Source: Spinacia oleracea (taxonomy: Eukaryota > Streptophyta > Magnoliopsida > Caryophyllales > Amaranthaceae). Taken from it: a stretch of 64,000 bases of DNA. Of the stretch, positions 46,705 through 58,353 are shown piece after piece. Below the pieces are notes generated by a model. The model was not told the DNA's origin, did no database searches, and saw only the letters and a program-made list of their open reading frames with translations. A program made the translations under genes and the position numbers. The number at the start of each line of letters is the position of its first letter. Within the stretch, counting starts at the first letter, position 1. Location: NCBI RefSeq assembly GCF_020520425.1, contig NC_079491.1:2108001-2172000 (forward strand). Reading direction: 5' to 3'.

Positions 46705-47215
46705 AAGAGCTCGTTGGGTGTCTATCAGTTTTTGTTTTTTGGTTTAATAAGTCATACTCCCTCCGTATTTATTTAAGAGATACATTTGGCCGGGCACGGG
46801 TATTAAGAAGAAAACAAGTGGGGTTGAGTAGATATTTTAATAAGAAAAATAAGTGGGGCCCATGTCACTTTAGGGTGTGGGGGTTGGGTGTGGGGTGTAG
46901 ATATATTATTTAATTAGATTATGGGGTTGATAAGTTACTAAAAATGGCAAGTGTATCTCTTAAATAAATACGGCCGGAAAAGGCAAGTGCATCCCTTAAA
47001 TAAATACAGAGGGAGTATAATTTAGATTAAACTAAAAAATAAGCATATTTATTGTTATCATGGACTGAAAAATAAGCATACTTATTGTAATCATGTTGAT
47101 ATTGGAAACTGGCAACAAAAAACTAGAAACTCGTTTTTGTGGTTTTCATATTTTGGTTTTAGTTTTGTAAAAAACAGAAAACTAGAAACAAAAAACGATA
47201 CCGAACACGGCCTAA
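46705..47215. mobile_element. MITE with a nested Stowaway element
   Basis: The outer element runs from about GCTCGTTGGGTGTCTATCAG to AAACGATACCGAACACGGCC, imperfect inverted ends of the CCGTGTTCGG type. Inside it a Stowaway element spans 46755-47017 (TACTCCCTCCGTATTTATTT ... AATACAGAGGGAGTA). Its right arm is partly duplicated: CTTAAATAAATAC occurs twice, followed by GGCCGGAAAAGGCAAGTG between. It lies in the probable 5' UTR intron of ATG9. Confidence 0.7.
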
Positions 47216-48189
47216 ATTTAATGAACTTTTTATTCCATAAGTTGAACAAGCAGGGAATGAGAACCGTAGAAAACTCCTGATCACTCTAATGTTGTGATAT
47301 GATAAATGTTCATCATCTAGAAGCTACAGAGAGCTTACATGTGCTCAGTGATCAAGAATCCATGAAATGCTCTCATCAAGAAACCTAAAGAACTGGACCA
47401 AAACTTCTAAACTTCGAACGTTCGAGCTAATATGAGCTTTCTTTCAGTAGGGTTATATAATCTGGCCATTTGCTAAACAAAGCATACAACCCAAACTGTT
47501 CAAATTTATCAAAATTGTAAGATCAATTTTTCATCCAATTCATTCAACATCCCAAGCCAAACCCCTTCTTTATCACAAAGCAAAATGTGGCAGCAAGATA
47601 ACAAAAAACCCAACCCATAATATAATTAACAATTTAGAAATTTGCAAATAAAATCAACAGAAATATCGATTGTAGATAATTACCGAAAATAGCAGCACCA
47701 GAGTCCAGAAGGGGAGGTGGTCGGCAGATACAACTACAACTACAACCTAAAACTGTTCAAAATTATCAAAATTGTAAAATCCAATTTTCGTCCAAGTCAT
47801 TCAACATCCCAAGACTTCTTTATCGCAAAAGTCAAAGCAAAGCAAAATGTGGTATCACCCTTGATAATTTTCAACAGAAAAGCAAATATTATGCTTCAAT
47901 TATGTGCTTTGCTTTACAAATTAGCAAAGGATAATAACTACTCCGGACATTAGTTCGTCGATTAACTTATTTCTGAAGTACAAAATGGCATAAATATGCT
48001 AGAACAAACCCAATTACATGAAATTAAAATAAAATTGGAAATTACTATATTAAAATTAAGGGTACAAAATGCAATACTAATTCACTCAATCCCCAAATAA
48101 TTTGATTAAAGTTGTAGTCTTTACTACGGATAAATTCTTGCTACAGCTAACCAAGAAAATTCAAACAAAAAAAGAAATAAACCATTTAC
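47216..48189. other. Probable 5' UTR intron of ATG9, remainder
   Basis: No gene seen. A segment around 47485-47600 (AACTGTTCAAATTTATCAAA, TTCAACATCCCAAGCCAA) is partly repeated at 47750-47815 (AACTGTTCAAAATTATCAAA, TTCAACATCCCAAGAC), indicating an old local duplication. Confidence 0.45.
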
Positions 48190-48300
48190 CTAAGAACGAT
48201 TAATTCTGGAATTCGATTTCTGGGAATTTACCCTTAATCCTTTCCTCACAATCGTCGTATTTGTTCTTCGAATTTGGGGAATAGGATGACAGACGGCCTT
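48190..48300 (-). promoter_or_regulatory. ATG9: Predicted first (non-coding) ATG9 exon and promoter-proximal region
   Basis: CTTAG|GTAAAT on the minus strand at 48190/48189 is a good donor for a leader intron, and the sequence above it is C/T-rich leader-like on that strand. The transcription start is probably near 48.3 kb. Just beyond lie an (ATTGAA)n run at about 48327-48351 and an (AAG)n run at 48358-48377. Splice-signal inference only. Confidence 0.4.
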
Positions 48301-48381
48301 TTTAGACGGAAAACTGGAAAATTGAAATTGAAATTGAAATTGAAATTGAAATTGGGGAAGAAGAAGAAGAAGAAGAAAAGC

Positions 48382-49317
48382 AATATAGGTTTTTGAAGCC
48401 GAGTAATAGTAAAATATTAGGCGGTGTAACTTGTAAAGGCTTCTACGATATAATTAGAAAGACTAGGAACAAGAACAAGTCATGTTGTTTACTTATGTGG
48501 ATTGTTTAAATACTTAGTTACTTGTACATATTAGTCTCCTACTTGGAATCAAATTGCTTTTATCCCTTTTAACATTTTGAGAATGCTAATTTGTTCAATC
48601 ATTTTGAAAAGCGTTTGACTTGTGTTGCTGAAATGGTTAATTTACGAGAGATGCTGGTTAAGTGCGATCCTTATTTTTACTAATGAAAAAAGATTAAAGG
48701 GTGTTAATTGAATGATCACAACGAAGGAAACTTTCGGAAGTTAATTTGTCCGATCGTATTAAAAAAAAGTTTGAAAGTGTTAATCTTTTTTATCAACTTG
48801 AAAGGGAATTTGTCAATTTTTTCGGTTATGTTGAAAGGAGGTTATGGGATGTGAATTTGATCAATTGTATTAAAATAATGATGAGTGTTCGCAAAGCGTT
48901 CAATATAACTTTTAATGTGGAATAAACCGACTTTCTGAGTGGACCGTTGGGTGAATTAGTCGTGGTTCTAGTGAGCTTATTGAATAAGAGACCGTGAATT
49001 CCATGGTAGTTGTGTCATGTGTAGGGTTGTAGGTTCTCAATACCATAGAATCACATACCCCTCACTTTTTGTACAAGTTGCCAAAGCCTTGTATAGAAAC
49101 GAGCAACATCACTTGGAATACATAGGGAATTTATGTAACGAGAACAATTATCGACTCTAGTTAAAAGAAATAACAAGTTAATATGTTAACATATTTTACT
49201 TAATTCATCATAGGACACAGTGATAGTGTGACACACTTTTAGTGGTTTTGAAATGCTACCCACCTTTATTTGAGTATACATATTTAATATTTTACCCATT
49301 GCCCTTTTACTGTTTAA
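48382..49317. other. Intergenic, no gene
   Basis: AT-rich sequence between the ATG9 5' end and a Helitron. I see no coding region or recognisable element. Confidence 0.5.
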
Positions 49318-50406
49318 CTAGTCGTCTGACCCGTGTAAGGCACGGGCTATTCTTAGGATATAGGACGTCTTATATGTGTCTTACTTTTTTAATATTTGGA
49401 TGGTTGGTGAGTGTTTGTATTTAGTTTTGTTTGGACCGCATTTACATTTTGATCCTGAAAGTACGGGGAGATGTAGATCGAGATAGGAAACATAAACAAA
49501 AAATAATTGACATATGTAGGTTTGGGTAAAAGTCATACCCTTTAAGTTATGATTGGCAAGGTACGTAAGAACTTGCAGGATGAAAAATAACTCAACTCTG
49601 GCAATAATCATCAAAGAAAGATGGAGATAGAGAAAACCTTCTATTTTCACCAAATGTTAAGATTTACCACTATACTCATGTTATCCAATTAAGGAAATTG
49701 AAGACTTAATTAACAAATTCTAACTATTGAACTATACTGGCAAAAGTTGTAACTATTGAACTATACTGACAAAAATTCTAACTATTGAACTACTGACAAA
49801 ACTTCTAATTATTAAACTGTACTGACAAAAATTTTCTTATAGGAGAACTAAAACTAATTGTAAGTTCCATAAGAATAACAAAAATATGCAACTAAAATCC
49901 ACCTAAAAGTCTCAAACCCCACCTTTAATTATTTGCATGGAAACCGTACATTAAAATTATCCTTATCTGCAAATTGAATTGCATTACTAAGCAAGAAAAA
50001 TCAAGAACAACGTGCTTAGAAAGAGAGAGAGATAGAGAGAGAAAAGGGAGGTGGTACTACAACTTGAATTCCTGCAGGGTACAATTAAAATACCCTACAA
50101 ACTCCTACCGTTTTAAAATGGATAAGTCAGAAAGTCTGTTAGTGGAAGATGGTTAAATTTTTTTAATGAATGCTACAGGAAAAAGGAGAAATGATTTGGT
50201 AATTGAATTAAATTGACATTAAAAATAATTAAGGTTGGAGAATTAATGAGAAGGTGAAGGTGAAGGAAGATGAAGGATGGGGAATATGAAGTACATGGGA
50301 GTAATAGATGGGAGTATGAGACACTTGTAAAGTTACAGATTTGTTAGATTTAATACACGTGTCATCTTAGGAAGAATGGTTATCTTTTTTAAATACTAGG
50401 TATAGA
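49318..50406 (-). mobile_element. Non-autonomous Helitron
   Basis: Read on the minus strand it begins TCTATACCTAGTATTTAAAA at 50406 and ends CTAG at 49318 followed by T. Just before the end is a hairpin with 6-bp stem (CCCGTG at 49330-49335, CACGGG at 49341-49346). It is 1,089 bp and non-coding. It includes a four-copy repeat of about 40 bp (AACTATTGAACTATACTG) at 49718-49840. The small frames inside are not genes. Confidence 0.75.
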
Positions 50407-50589
50407 TTCATTTGACACATTTGGCAATACACAACTTTGACCGTCAATAAATGTAATTATCTATAAAAGAAAAATCATAAAATGGAACACTTAATATATT
50501 TTATTAAAGGAAATTTATAGCTTTGTTTTTGGAAAAAAAAAGTATAAAAAAATCCCACCCCAAAATCGCTCTCAAATAATAAATTGGAC

Positions 50590-50751
50590 TCCCAATTGTC
50601 AGTTGGTCCAGTGGTGATTGAGGCCGAGCTTGATAGGAAGAACCGCGTGTTCGATCCCCTACAATAACAATTGGGAGGGGAGTGAAACCTATCCACCCAA
50701 AATTCGCCCCTAATCCGAATTAGCCTAAGAATGAGTAACAAAAAAAAAAAG
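50590..50751 (+). mobile_element. tRNA-derived SINE
   Basis: An A-box-like TTGGTCCAGTGGTGATTG is followed by GGAAGAACCGCGTGTTCGAT (B-box GTTCGATCCCC), a body with GGGAGGGGAGTGAAACC and an A-rich tail at about 50740-50749. This order is that of tRNA-derived SINEs. An interrupted relative is at 17745-18460. It is not a functional tRNA gene: no acceptor stem can be formed. Confidence 0.75.
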
Positions 50752-51224
50752 TAACAACTCTACATGCGAGTTGGGACTGAGTTAGAAAAAGGAGAGGAAT
50801 GAGTTATACCACCTACATGGCTACATCAATTGGTTAGGACATAATCCTATCAGACTTATATGTGGTCAGACTCTTCTCCGACGTTTATAAAATTCATTAA
50901 TTTCTACAAACTAGCAGAACTAGTCCTGCATTGATAATAAGTACATTTGTAAAGTTCATTAATTTCTACAAATTAGCAAAACTAGTCATGCGATATTTAT
51001 GAAACGGATGAAGTTATAAAAAAAATCACTCTCAAATTATAATTTGGACTTAGTATCCATCAATCCATCATCCAAATGGACCAAATATACAAAAGTCCAT
51101 AAAGAACTATCCAAAAGCCCATAAACCCATATCCACCCTTACAAGCCTTTTCAATCTAAACATCCAATCTAACTAACTGGGCCACGTAACAACAATCAAA
51201 AGCCCATTAAGAAAGCCCACAACA

Positions 51225-51254
51225 TTCCCCGCGAAAAAACACTTGATTTGGCGG
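51225..51254 (+). promoter_or_regulatory. CDT1: E2F-like sites in the CDT1 promoter
   Basis: TTCCCCGCGAAAA (51225-51237) reads on the other strand as TTTTCGCGGGGAA, an E2F-type site. TTTGGCGG (51247-51254) is a second TTTSSCGC-like site 11 bp on. Site-II-like AGCCCA motifs occur at 51114-51119, 51201-51206 and 51214-51219, and TGGGCC at 51179-51184. E2F control of licensing genes at G1/S is established for plants; binding here is inferred. Confidence 0.65.
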
Positions 51255-51443
51255 TAAAACTCCTTCGCGCCATAAAACCCTACTCTCCTCAGCTCTCTCA
51301 TATACACCCCCATCTCCCTCCATATTTTTCCCACCATCACTCTTTCTCTCTCCTCAATCACACCTTCATCCTCTCAATTCATTCATTAGTTCTCAAATCA
51401 ATCTATCTTTTTCTTCTCAAATTATTATCTATTATTATTATCA

Positions 51444-54400
51444 ATGGATTCCTCAAAAACGCCATTGATGATCCCCTTCAAATCAAAGAAGCCACTCCTC
51501 ACTACCCCCGTCAAGAAGAACAACAACAGTAACCTAGCAGCTGTTGCGACTCCGGAACGGGCTAACCCGAATCCCAGTACCCGGATCCGCAAGCAGAACT
51601 TCGCGCTCTCGATTTCAGATGTTCGGCGAACTGCCCTTCAGCTACAAAAATCCAACAATGCTGGGTCGGATCTTCCGAAGGTGGTGCCGGAGAAGGTGAT
51701 CGGAAGTGGAATCGGTCAGAAGCTTAAGGGATCCGCGAAACCCTCTGCATCTTTACCCCAAAAGTATGAATTCTTTACTTAATTTTAGTTTTATTTTTGA
51801 GCTAGATTTTCACCTGATATGACTCCCCCCCCCCCAATTATTCTGGTATGGTGAAGCATCAAGCATGCAATGTTTTCTCTGTGGATTTTTTTTCATTTTC
51901 TGGATAATTTGGGGTTAATTTGAGTCCTGTAGATTTGGCGGTAAGAAACTGCGGAAATTAGGGTTTAAAATTTGTGCCTCATTTGTGCTAATTTAGTATG
52001 ACCTGATTGTTAGCTTGTCCATTTCCTTAATCGTTGAGTTTTTGGTGTATTTGATTGAAGTTATGTGAATGTTGAGGTTGAATTGATGTCCTGTGAATGC
52101 TGCTTTAATCCCCGAAAATTAGGGTTTTACATTGCGAAGTAAATGTCAACGATGAGATGTTTGTTAATTGTTAGAGTAATTGAATGGAATCTACCAGGCT
52201 GAGCTTGTTATCGATTACATTGCCACTGTAGCTACAGATCCTGTATGCACAATCTGTATTAATCTGAATCTGATACTAATTGAATCTACCCATTTCACTG
52301 TCAATTGGAAGATCAATTAGTGAATTATTGTTTATTCTTCTGGTATGTGAACTAATGCAATCTGTATGAATCTACATTATCAGCATTTTGTAAAAATTGG
52401 GGGTAGATTTATGTGATAGTATTCTTAACTGGATTGTCTGCTTCTTGGTAAAATTTACAAGAAATGCATTGAGATTATTAAGATTATAATCATGTTTGTG
52501 TTGATCACTTTATACCAAGAAATGCTTCTTGGTATGTTGTAATTATTTGTCTAGAAATTCTGGAATTCAAAGAAGTTTATGCAGTATATCTAAGCATTTT
52601 GTAAAAATTGGGGAAGTTTACATGAAATGCATTGAGATTATTAAGATTATGGAACATGTTTGTGTTGATCATTTTGGATTGCACAAATCCTATATTACTA
52701 TAATGATCACTTTATACTAAGAAATGCTTCTTGGTATGTTGTAATTGTTTCTCTAGAAATTCGGAATTTGAAGAAGTTTATGCAGTATATCTACCTACAT
52801 TGTAAACATTTTGTAAAAATTGGGGAAGTTTACATGAAATGCATTGAGATTATTAAGATTATTGATCATCTTTGTGTTAATCACTTTGGATTTTACTAAT
52901 CCTCTATTGCTATAATAACAGGTATGAGATGCTATGTGAATTCTTCAATGCAATGGTTAGTTCAATTCGGCTACTCCGATTGAAAAGGCAGCAATCAACT
53001 CTTACTAAGCTTGCGAAGAGTATCGAGTCTTTGACTGACAGGTAATTAGCACAAACCCTTTCTTTCCCCCTAATTTCCACTCTCTTAAACAGTTAAACTA
53101 CAATTCATTATTTATGTATCTGAAATTTATTGGATTTCTATTGTTTGGTATAGGAGGTTTACATTGCATCACTTAGCTCAATTGAAGTACCTAATGCCAC
53201 AAGTAATCGTGGCAAAGAAAATCCGTGTTCAAGATGAAGAAACAAAATGTATGAAGGAGGAGCTTCTTGTTTCACTAGAGGTTGTGGTTGTGGAAACTGA
53301 CAAGAATGTCAAAGGTGGTGGTGGTGGTGGATTTTCCCAATTAAAGGAGATATTCCGGTCACAAATCATGGACTTTTACAAAACCCAACATGAGGTATGA
53401 ACTGGGATTTTCTTGGTTTTTTTCTTGGATTATTTTTTAGGTTTTAATTGAAGGTTGAATTGATAAACTGACTGAATTTATGAACTGGTTTTTTTTTGCA
53501 ATCAGGATGCTGATGTTCCTGAGGGAGAATTACCTCACCTATTCTATCAACCAAAACAAGAACCCGAAGAAAACATGAATAAAACAACACCTGCAACATT
53601 AGCAGCATCACTTTCTGCTCCCTCATTTAAGAGACGCTTCTCATCCATGGCAAACAAACCATCTTCTAGCTTTTCAGAAACTTTCACCAAAGAAACCACT
53701 TCTGTTGAAGCTAATGCAACACTGTGTGATTTTGCTTCAACACCTGCAAAACTTGCTTCAATTCCTCCATCCTCTAGCTTTTCAGAAACTTTCATCAAAG
53801 AAATCACTTCTGTTGAAGCTAATGCAACACTGTTTGATTTTGCTTCAACACCTGCAAAACTTGCTTCAATTCCCGCAGAACTTATTTCAACACCTGCAGA
53901 ACTTGCTTCAACACCTGCAGATCTTGCTTCAACTCCTGCAAGATTAATGGCTGCCACACCTACATTGCGCCCTCCAAAACGCAGTTTGTTTTGCGATTCA
54001 CCCAACAAATCATCTAAGCGTAGTAAATCCTTAAAGTTTGTGGAAAACAGCATTGATATTGAGGAGGATCAATTCAGCCAAGTTAATCCTACACAAAGCT
54101 CCATCATTTCAAAGGATGATGTCCTGGAAATACTTCCCGAAGGACTTTTACAGTCGGTAAGTGGAGTTTTTTACCTTCTTGAAACTTGATTGATTTTGAT
54201 TGTTTGAATATCTGAAGATTGGTTCTAAAATGAGAATTCCTGTTGCAGTTGTTGGAGAAAGAAAGGAAGAGCATCGAAGAGAAAGACCCAGTTTTTGTAC
54301 AAGCAAAGAGAAGGCAACAGTTGATAGCTAGTGTACCTAAACTCTTTGACATGATTCTTCTCTTGTTCAAGTCCATCAACCGATCTGTTATCACAAAAGA

Positions 54401-55088
54401 GGAACTTATTTACAAATTACTATCTGGCCATTTGGAAATTGTTGATAGAGGTAATGATTTTTTACTTCATTTCATCACTTTATTTATAACTGAAACATTC
54501 CCTCTTATTGCTGTTCTCACTGTAAAACTGTTCTGTTTTTTTTTTGCAGCTGAGATTGAAGAACAGCTTAACTTGCTACAACAACTTGCCCCAGAATACA
54601 TATCTGAACAGCTCAGTATCAGTGGAGATACTCTCCTACGGTAAATTTCTTTTACACCTTTCTATACCGTTCATTACACTGTTTAGGAACCAAGTTAACT
54701 TGGAAATGTGAGGAAAAGTAAAACTAAGTAAATCTGAAGAAATATGTAGAAATCTCCAAATTTTAATTTATTTGGCTAATTATTAAGGAAAATTGGGGAA
54801 ATTGGAATATCACTTCTTTAATTTTGTTTTCTTTCATTTTCCTTACTTTTTATTTAAATTACGAAACAAGCTAACATTAAGGAATTCCCTATTTCCACAA
54901 TTTTATTCTCTTTCCCTCATTAAACTACAGTTCCCAAACATACTGTTAGCATTGAACAATCGGATTTACTCCTTACTGAGTTACTGTTTTATTACTGGTT
55001 GCTGATGTTTAAATTTGTTGGTTTTTACAGCCTGAACAAATCTTCATGTCATGAATCAATACGCAACAAGTTGTTCGAAGCGAAATGA
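51444..55088 (+). CDS. CDT1: DNA replication licensing factor CDT1
   Basis: Seven exons: 51444-51763, 52922-53041, 53154-53394, 53506-54156, 54249-54450, 54550-54640 and 55031-55088, all GT-AG, 560 residues. CDT1 loads the MCM2-7 helicase at replication origins with ORC and CDC6 in G1; plant homologues also influence plastid division. Shown by the central winged-helix block KYEMLCEFFNAMVSSIRLLR ... FTLHHLAQLKYLMP (about residues 107-165) and the C-terminal winged helix with PKLFDMILLLFKSINRSVIT (within about 419-545). The N-terminus is basic and Ser/Pro-rich with TP sites (VATPERANP), as expected for a CDK-regulated protein. The linker has a duplicated 36-residue segment. The start codon is the first ATG after the C/T-rich leader. 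Exon 1 read alone would end in false residues (EFFT) from the intron. Confidence 0.93.
53659..53944 (+). repeat. CDT1: CDT1 linker tandem repeats
   Basis: Two 108-bp in-frame copies (53659-53766 and 53767-53874) encode PSSSFSETF(T/I)KE(T/I)TSVEAN... ending ASTPAKLASIP, 36 residues each. They are followed by four shorter units of the type A(E/D/R)L(I/A)STP up to 53944. The repeats are rich in S/T-P sites and sit between the two winged-helix domains, at residues 279-373. Confidence 0.9.
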
Positions 55089-55920
55089 AACTCAGAAGAT
55101 TACCCAGAGTTTTGACAGTATCAGAAAAGTAGATGGTTTTTTTTTTAGTTATTTGTAAGTTATTAATCCAGTAGAAGAGCAAAGTGGCTGCTGTATCATG
55201 TGAGCTTAATTCCAGCCAATCCAGCCATATTGCATTTTGTACATGCCTACTGACTAAGTGACTAGTGACTATTGTGATAGTGTAATGATCCATTACCCTG
55301 ATTTTGTATAGAGATTTTCAACTGATTATAATGGAATCCATTGATTATGTCTAAATTGTCTGTGTCAAGTTCTTTAATTTCCCATGAAGTTTTATATGCG
55401 CGGACTATTTTTGGCATACCAAAGTTGATTTAACCCACCAAAGTTGATTATGGAACACCACTGTGAAATGCAGTTTTGGCCATTAAAATACTCCATATCT
55501 GATGGAAAACCTTGCTTTGGGGGCATCATCAAGGATTATAGTAGTATTTTCTACTTATCAAAAGAAAGTAAATAGGAAAAATTATAATTCATGAATAGGT
55601 TGATAATTTTGATATGGACATAATGACTTAGAGCTGCAAGTCTGCAACATAATTTGTTGCACAATTGACTTTTCAATAAATGTGGCACGACTTCGTAGTG
55701 TCAAAATTTACCAGAAGATATATGGCCCTAATTAGCACAGTTGGATTTTCTAGGGGCATTGTGCTTCGTTTTGTTTGACATGTTTATTACTTCGTACTTT
55801 AATATCAGGCCATCAAATGCGTATACCTTATTATGTATTTCGTAGAAAAAACCCGAGCATGACTCAAATAATACTTAAATTTCCAGTTATTTTAGGTAGT
55901 TTCGAGTCAGCCGACATTTA
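55089..55920. other. CDT1 3' UTR and intergenic DNA
   Basis: The transcript probably ends near 55300-55400; AATGGAATCC and TATAATGG occur there but no clear AATAAA. No gene is seen between CDT1 and the PPR gene. Confidence 0.45.
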
Positions 55921-55939
55921 ATAACACCTCGGACATTGT

Positions 55940-56140
55940 CCTGATCAACTATAGCCCGACCCGACCCAAAAATGTACGAGGTTAGACAACCTCAAATAAC
56001 CTTTTTAGACCAAGCCCGGGCCTAGGCCAAAAAAATCCCGTTTTGGAGTGAAAAGCCCGCATCAAATTTATGAATTTGGGTATGAGTTTTAGTGTTGAAA
56101 CCCAGCCCGGCCCGGCCCAAATTTGATCACCTCTACTGGT
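55940..56140. mobile_element. GC-rich MITE directly upstream of the PPR gene
   Basis: Left GATCAACTATAGCCCGACCC, right GCCCGGCCCAAATTTGATCA, an imperfect inverted repeat. It is the same family as the element in ATG9 intron 8 (40490-40960). Its right end is only about 40 bp before the PPR start codon. Confidence 0.65.
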
Positions 56141-56180
56141 CCGACATTTCTCGCTCAATCGTTATGCAAAGAAGACTACT

Positions 56181-57836
56181 ATGGTCAGATTGGTCACCCT
56201 CTCAAATGCCACCAACCTCACAGAAAGCGTGGTAGCCATACTCGACAACTGCAAATCTCTCAACCATCTCAAACAACTCCAATCCTCTCTCATAACTCTT
56301 GGCCAATCCCAAGCTCAGTTCTTCGTCTTCAGACTCATTCGTTTCTGCACCCTTCGTCTTTCCAACCTTCAATACGCGCGTTTGATTTTTGATCATGTCA
56401 ATTCCCCCAATGTATATCTCTGTAGCGCAATCATCAACGCTTATGCTTCTGAATCCCACCATGTTGAAGTTCTTACATTGTATAAGAACATGGTTAACAA
56501 TGGCCGACGTAGGCCGAACCATTTCATTTACCCTAGTGTCCTAAAATCAAGTTCTGAAGTGTTTGATTCTTATGGAACGAAAATGGTGCATACCCAGATT
56601 TTTAAAACAGGTTTTGGATCGAACCCTATTGTTCAAACTGCTCTTGTGGATTGTTATACCAGGTTTTGTTCGGATGTTGGGACTGCACGTCAACTGTTTG
56701 ATGAAATGTGTGAGAGAAATGTTGTTTCTTGGACGGCTATGATATCTGGGTATGCAAGATTAGGGGAGATGGGGAATGCGATTCTTCTGTTTGATGAAAT
56801 GCCTGAAAGGGATGTTCCTTCCTGGAATTCTATAATTGCTGGGTGCAACCAGAACGGGTTGTTTCCAGAGGCGATTTATTACCTTAGAAGAATGTTGGGC
56901 TCATTCGGGTTGCAGCTTAGACCAAATGAAGTTACTTTAGCTTGTGCTCTTTCTGCTTGTGGGCAAACGGGTATGCTTCAGCTTGGGAGGGAAACCCATG
57001 GATACATTCATAGGAAGGGCATTGGTTGTGATTCGTACATGTTGAATGCATTGATTGATATGTATGGGAAATGTGGTTGTTTGAATGAAGCAAGACGAGT
57101 TTTTGACTCTACCCTGGATAAAAGCTTGACATCTTGGAATTCTATGATCAATTGTTATGCACTTCATGGACAAAGTAGGAATGCACTTGATGTTTTTGAT
57201 GAAATGATGCAAACTGGCAACGATGTCAATGTGAGACCTGATGAAATCACTTTTATTGGCTTGTTGAATGCTTGTACTCATGGAGGCCTTGTTGAGAAAG
57301 GTTATTACTATTTTGGGTTAATGACTGAATTCTATGGTATTGAACCTCAAATTGAGCACTATGGTTGTGTAGTAGATCTTCTTGGTCGAGCAGGTAGATT
57401 TGAAGAAGTTATGGATATTATCAGTAAAATGAAGGTTAAAGCTGATGAGGTTATCTGGGGTTCCCTGCTTAATGGGTGTAAAATTCATGGCAATGCACAT
57501 TTAGCAGAGTTTGCAATCAAAAAGTTAATTGAGATTGATCCCAACAATGGTGGATACTTGTCAATGTTAGCCAATTTATATGTGGGGTTGACTAAATGGG
57601 ATGAGGTTCGTGGAGTGAGGAAGATGTTGAAGGAGAGAGATGCACAAAAGATCCCTGGCTGCAGCTGGATTGAGGTTGACTGCAGAATCCACCAGTTTCG
57701 TTCCGCTGATAAAACACATCCCAGAACAGAAGAGATATACAACATATTGGAAAGTCTTTTTGATTTTATTAACCAAGGATTACTACTAGATCATGTTTGT
57801 GATGAAAATATTAATTTGACATATCGATTCTGCTAA
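56181..57836 (+). CDS. PLS-class pentatricopeptide repeat protein with E domain
   Basis: An intronless 551-residue gene, typical of plant PPR genes. Repeats include NVVSWTAMISGYARLGEMGN, DVPSWNSIIAGCNQNGLFPE, LTSWNSMINCYALHGQSRNA and EITFIGLLNACTHGGLVEKG, followed by an E/E+ region (IWGSLLNGCKIHGNAHLAEF, GCSWIEVDCRIHQF, THPRTEEIYNILESL). There is no DYW deaminase domain. Overall it resembles Arabidopsis At1g33350-type proteins. Such proteins bind organellar transcripts sequence-specifically, usually for C-to-U editing, and recruit a deaminase in trans; the RNA target is unknown. The ATG at 56181 is used; the ATG at 56164 is out of frame. No clear presequence is visible, which may mean a different targeting type or a start further upstream. 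Confidence 0.9.
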   Translation: MVRLVTLSNATNLTESVVAILDNCKSLNHLKQLQSSLITLGQSQAQFFVFRLIRFCTLRLSNLQYARLIFDHVNSPNVYLCSAIINAYASESHHVEVLTLYKNMVNNGRRRPNHFIYPSVLKSSSEVFDSYGTKMVHTQIFKTGFGSNPIVQTALVDCYTRFCSDVGTARQLFDEMCERNVVSWTAMISGYARLGEMGNAILLFDEMPERDVPSWNSIIAGCNQNGLFPEAIYYLRRMLGSFGLQLRPNEVTLACALSACGQTGMLQLGRETHGYIHRKGIGCDSYMLNALIDMYGKCGCLNEARRVFDSTLDKSLTSWNSMINCYALHGQSRNALDVFDEMMQTGNDVNVRPDEITFIGLLNACTHGGLVEKGYYYFGLMTEFYGIEPQIEHYGCVVDLLGRAGRFEEVMDIISKMKVKADEVIWGSLLNGCKIHGNAHLAEFAIKKLIEIDPNNGGYLSMLANLYVGLTKWDEVRGVRKMLKERDAQKIPGCSWIEVDCRIHQFRSADKTHPRTEEIYNILESLFDFINQGLLLDHVCDENINLTYRFC

Positions 57837-58353
57837 AACAAGATTGCGACATCTCTCTATCGGTAATATTCAAAGAGGGACAATGAGAATAAGTGAATTG
57901 TAAGTACTTATTCTGGTCCAACCTTCCTGAATATTTGTCCTGATAGGGTCAATTTATCATGCTGAATAATATGTGTGCTTTTTATGAGATTATCAGAATG
58001 TTGTCATAGCTTCATTCGACATATATTCCTGCATTTCATGCTCCTTTATAGTTAATATCATCTCTCAAAATCTATACCATGAAAAAAAAACAGTCAAGAT
58101 TGAATAGGCAGTTGACTTAGCTTTTTGTATGGTAATACTTGCTTTTTTCATAAATGTTACATGAAAATCAACTTCTATCATTGTTATTTCTAGCTCTCTG
58201 AACTTGCGGTGATCTCTGTTTATTTCACGTTTTGTTCCTTTAGCTGTTCTATAGTTGCTAGAATAAGAAAATTTGAAGCAAGGTCCATATGCTACTGTTT
58301 TTTTCAGTTAGTTGGTGAGAATATAAGGATTCTTTCCACCTTGCAGTTTTCAG
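57837..58353. other. Intergenic between convergent genes
   Basis: Holds the 3' flanks of the PPR gene (plus) and the WAT1-related gene (minus). The frame at 58209-58418 is unsupported. Confidence 0.5.

Noticed and set aside
50590-50680. Possible tRNA gene
   Set aside because: A- and B-box-like sequences are present but no cloverleaf or acceptor stem; A-rich tail marks a SINE.
53547-54053. 168-residue minus-strand frame
   Set aside because: Antisense shadow of the CDT1 linker repeats.
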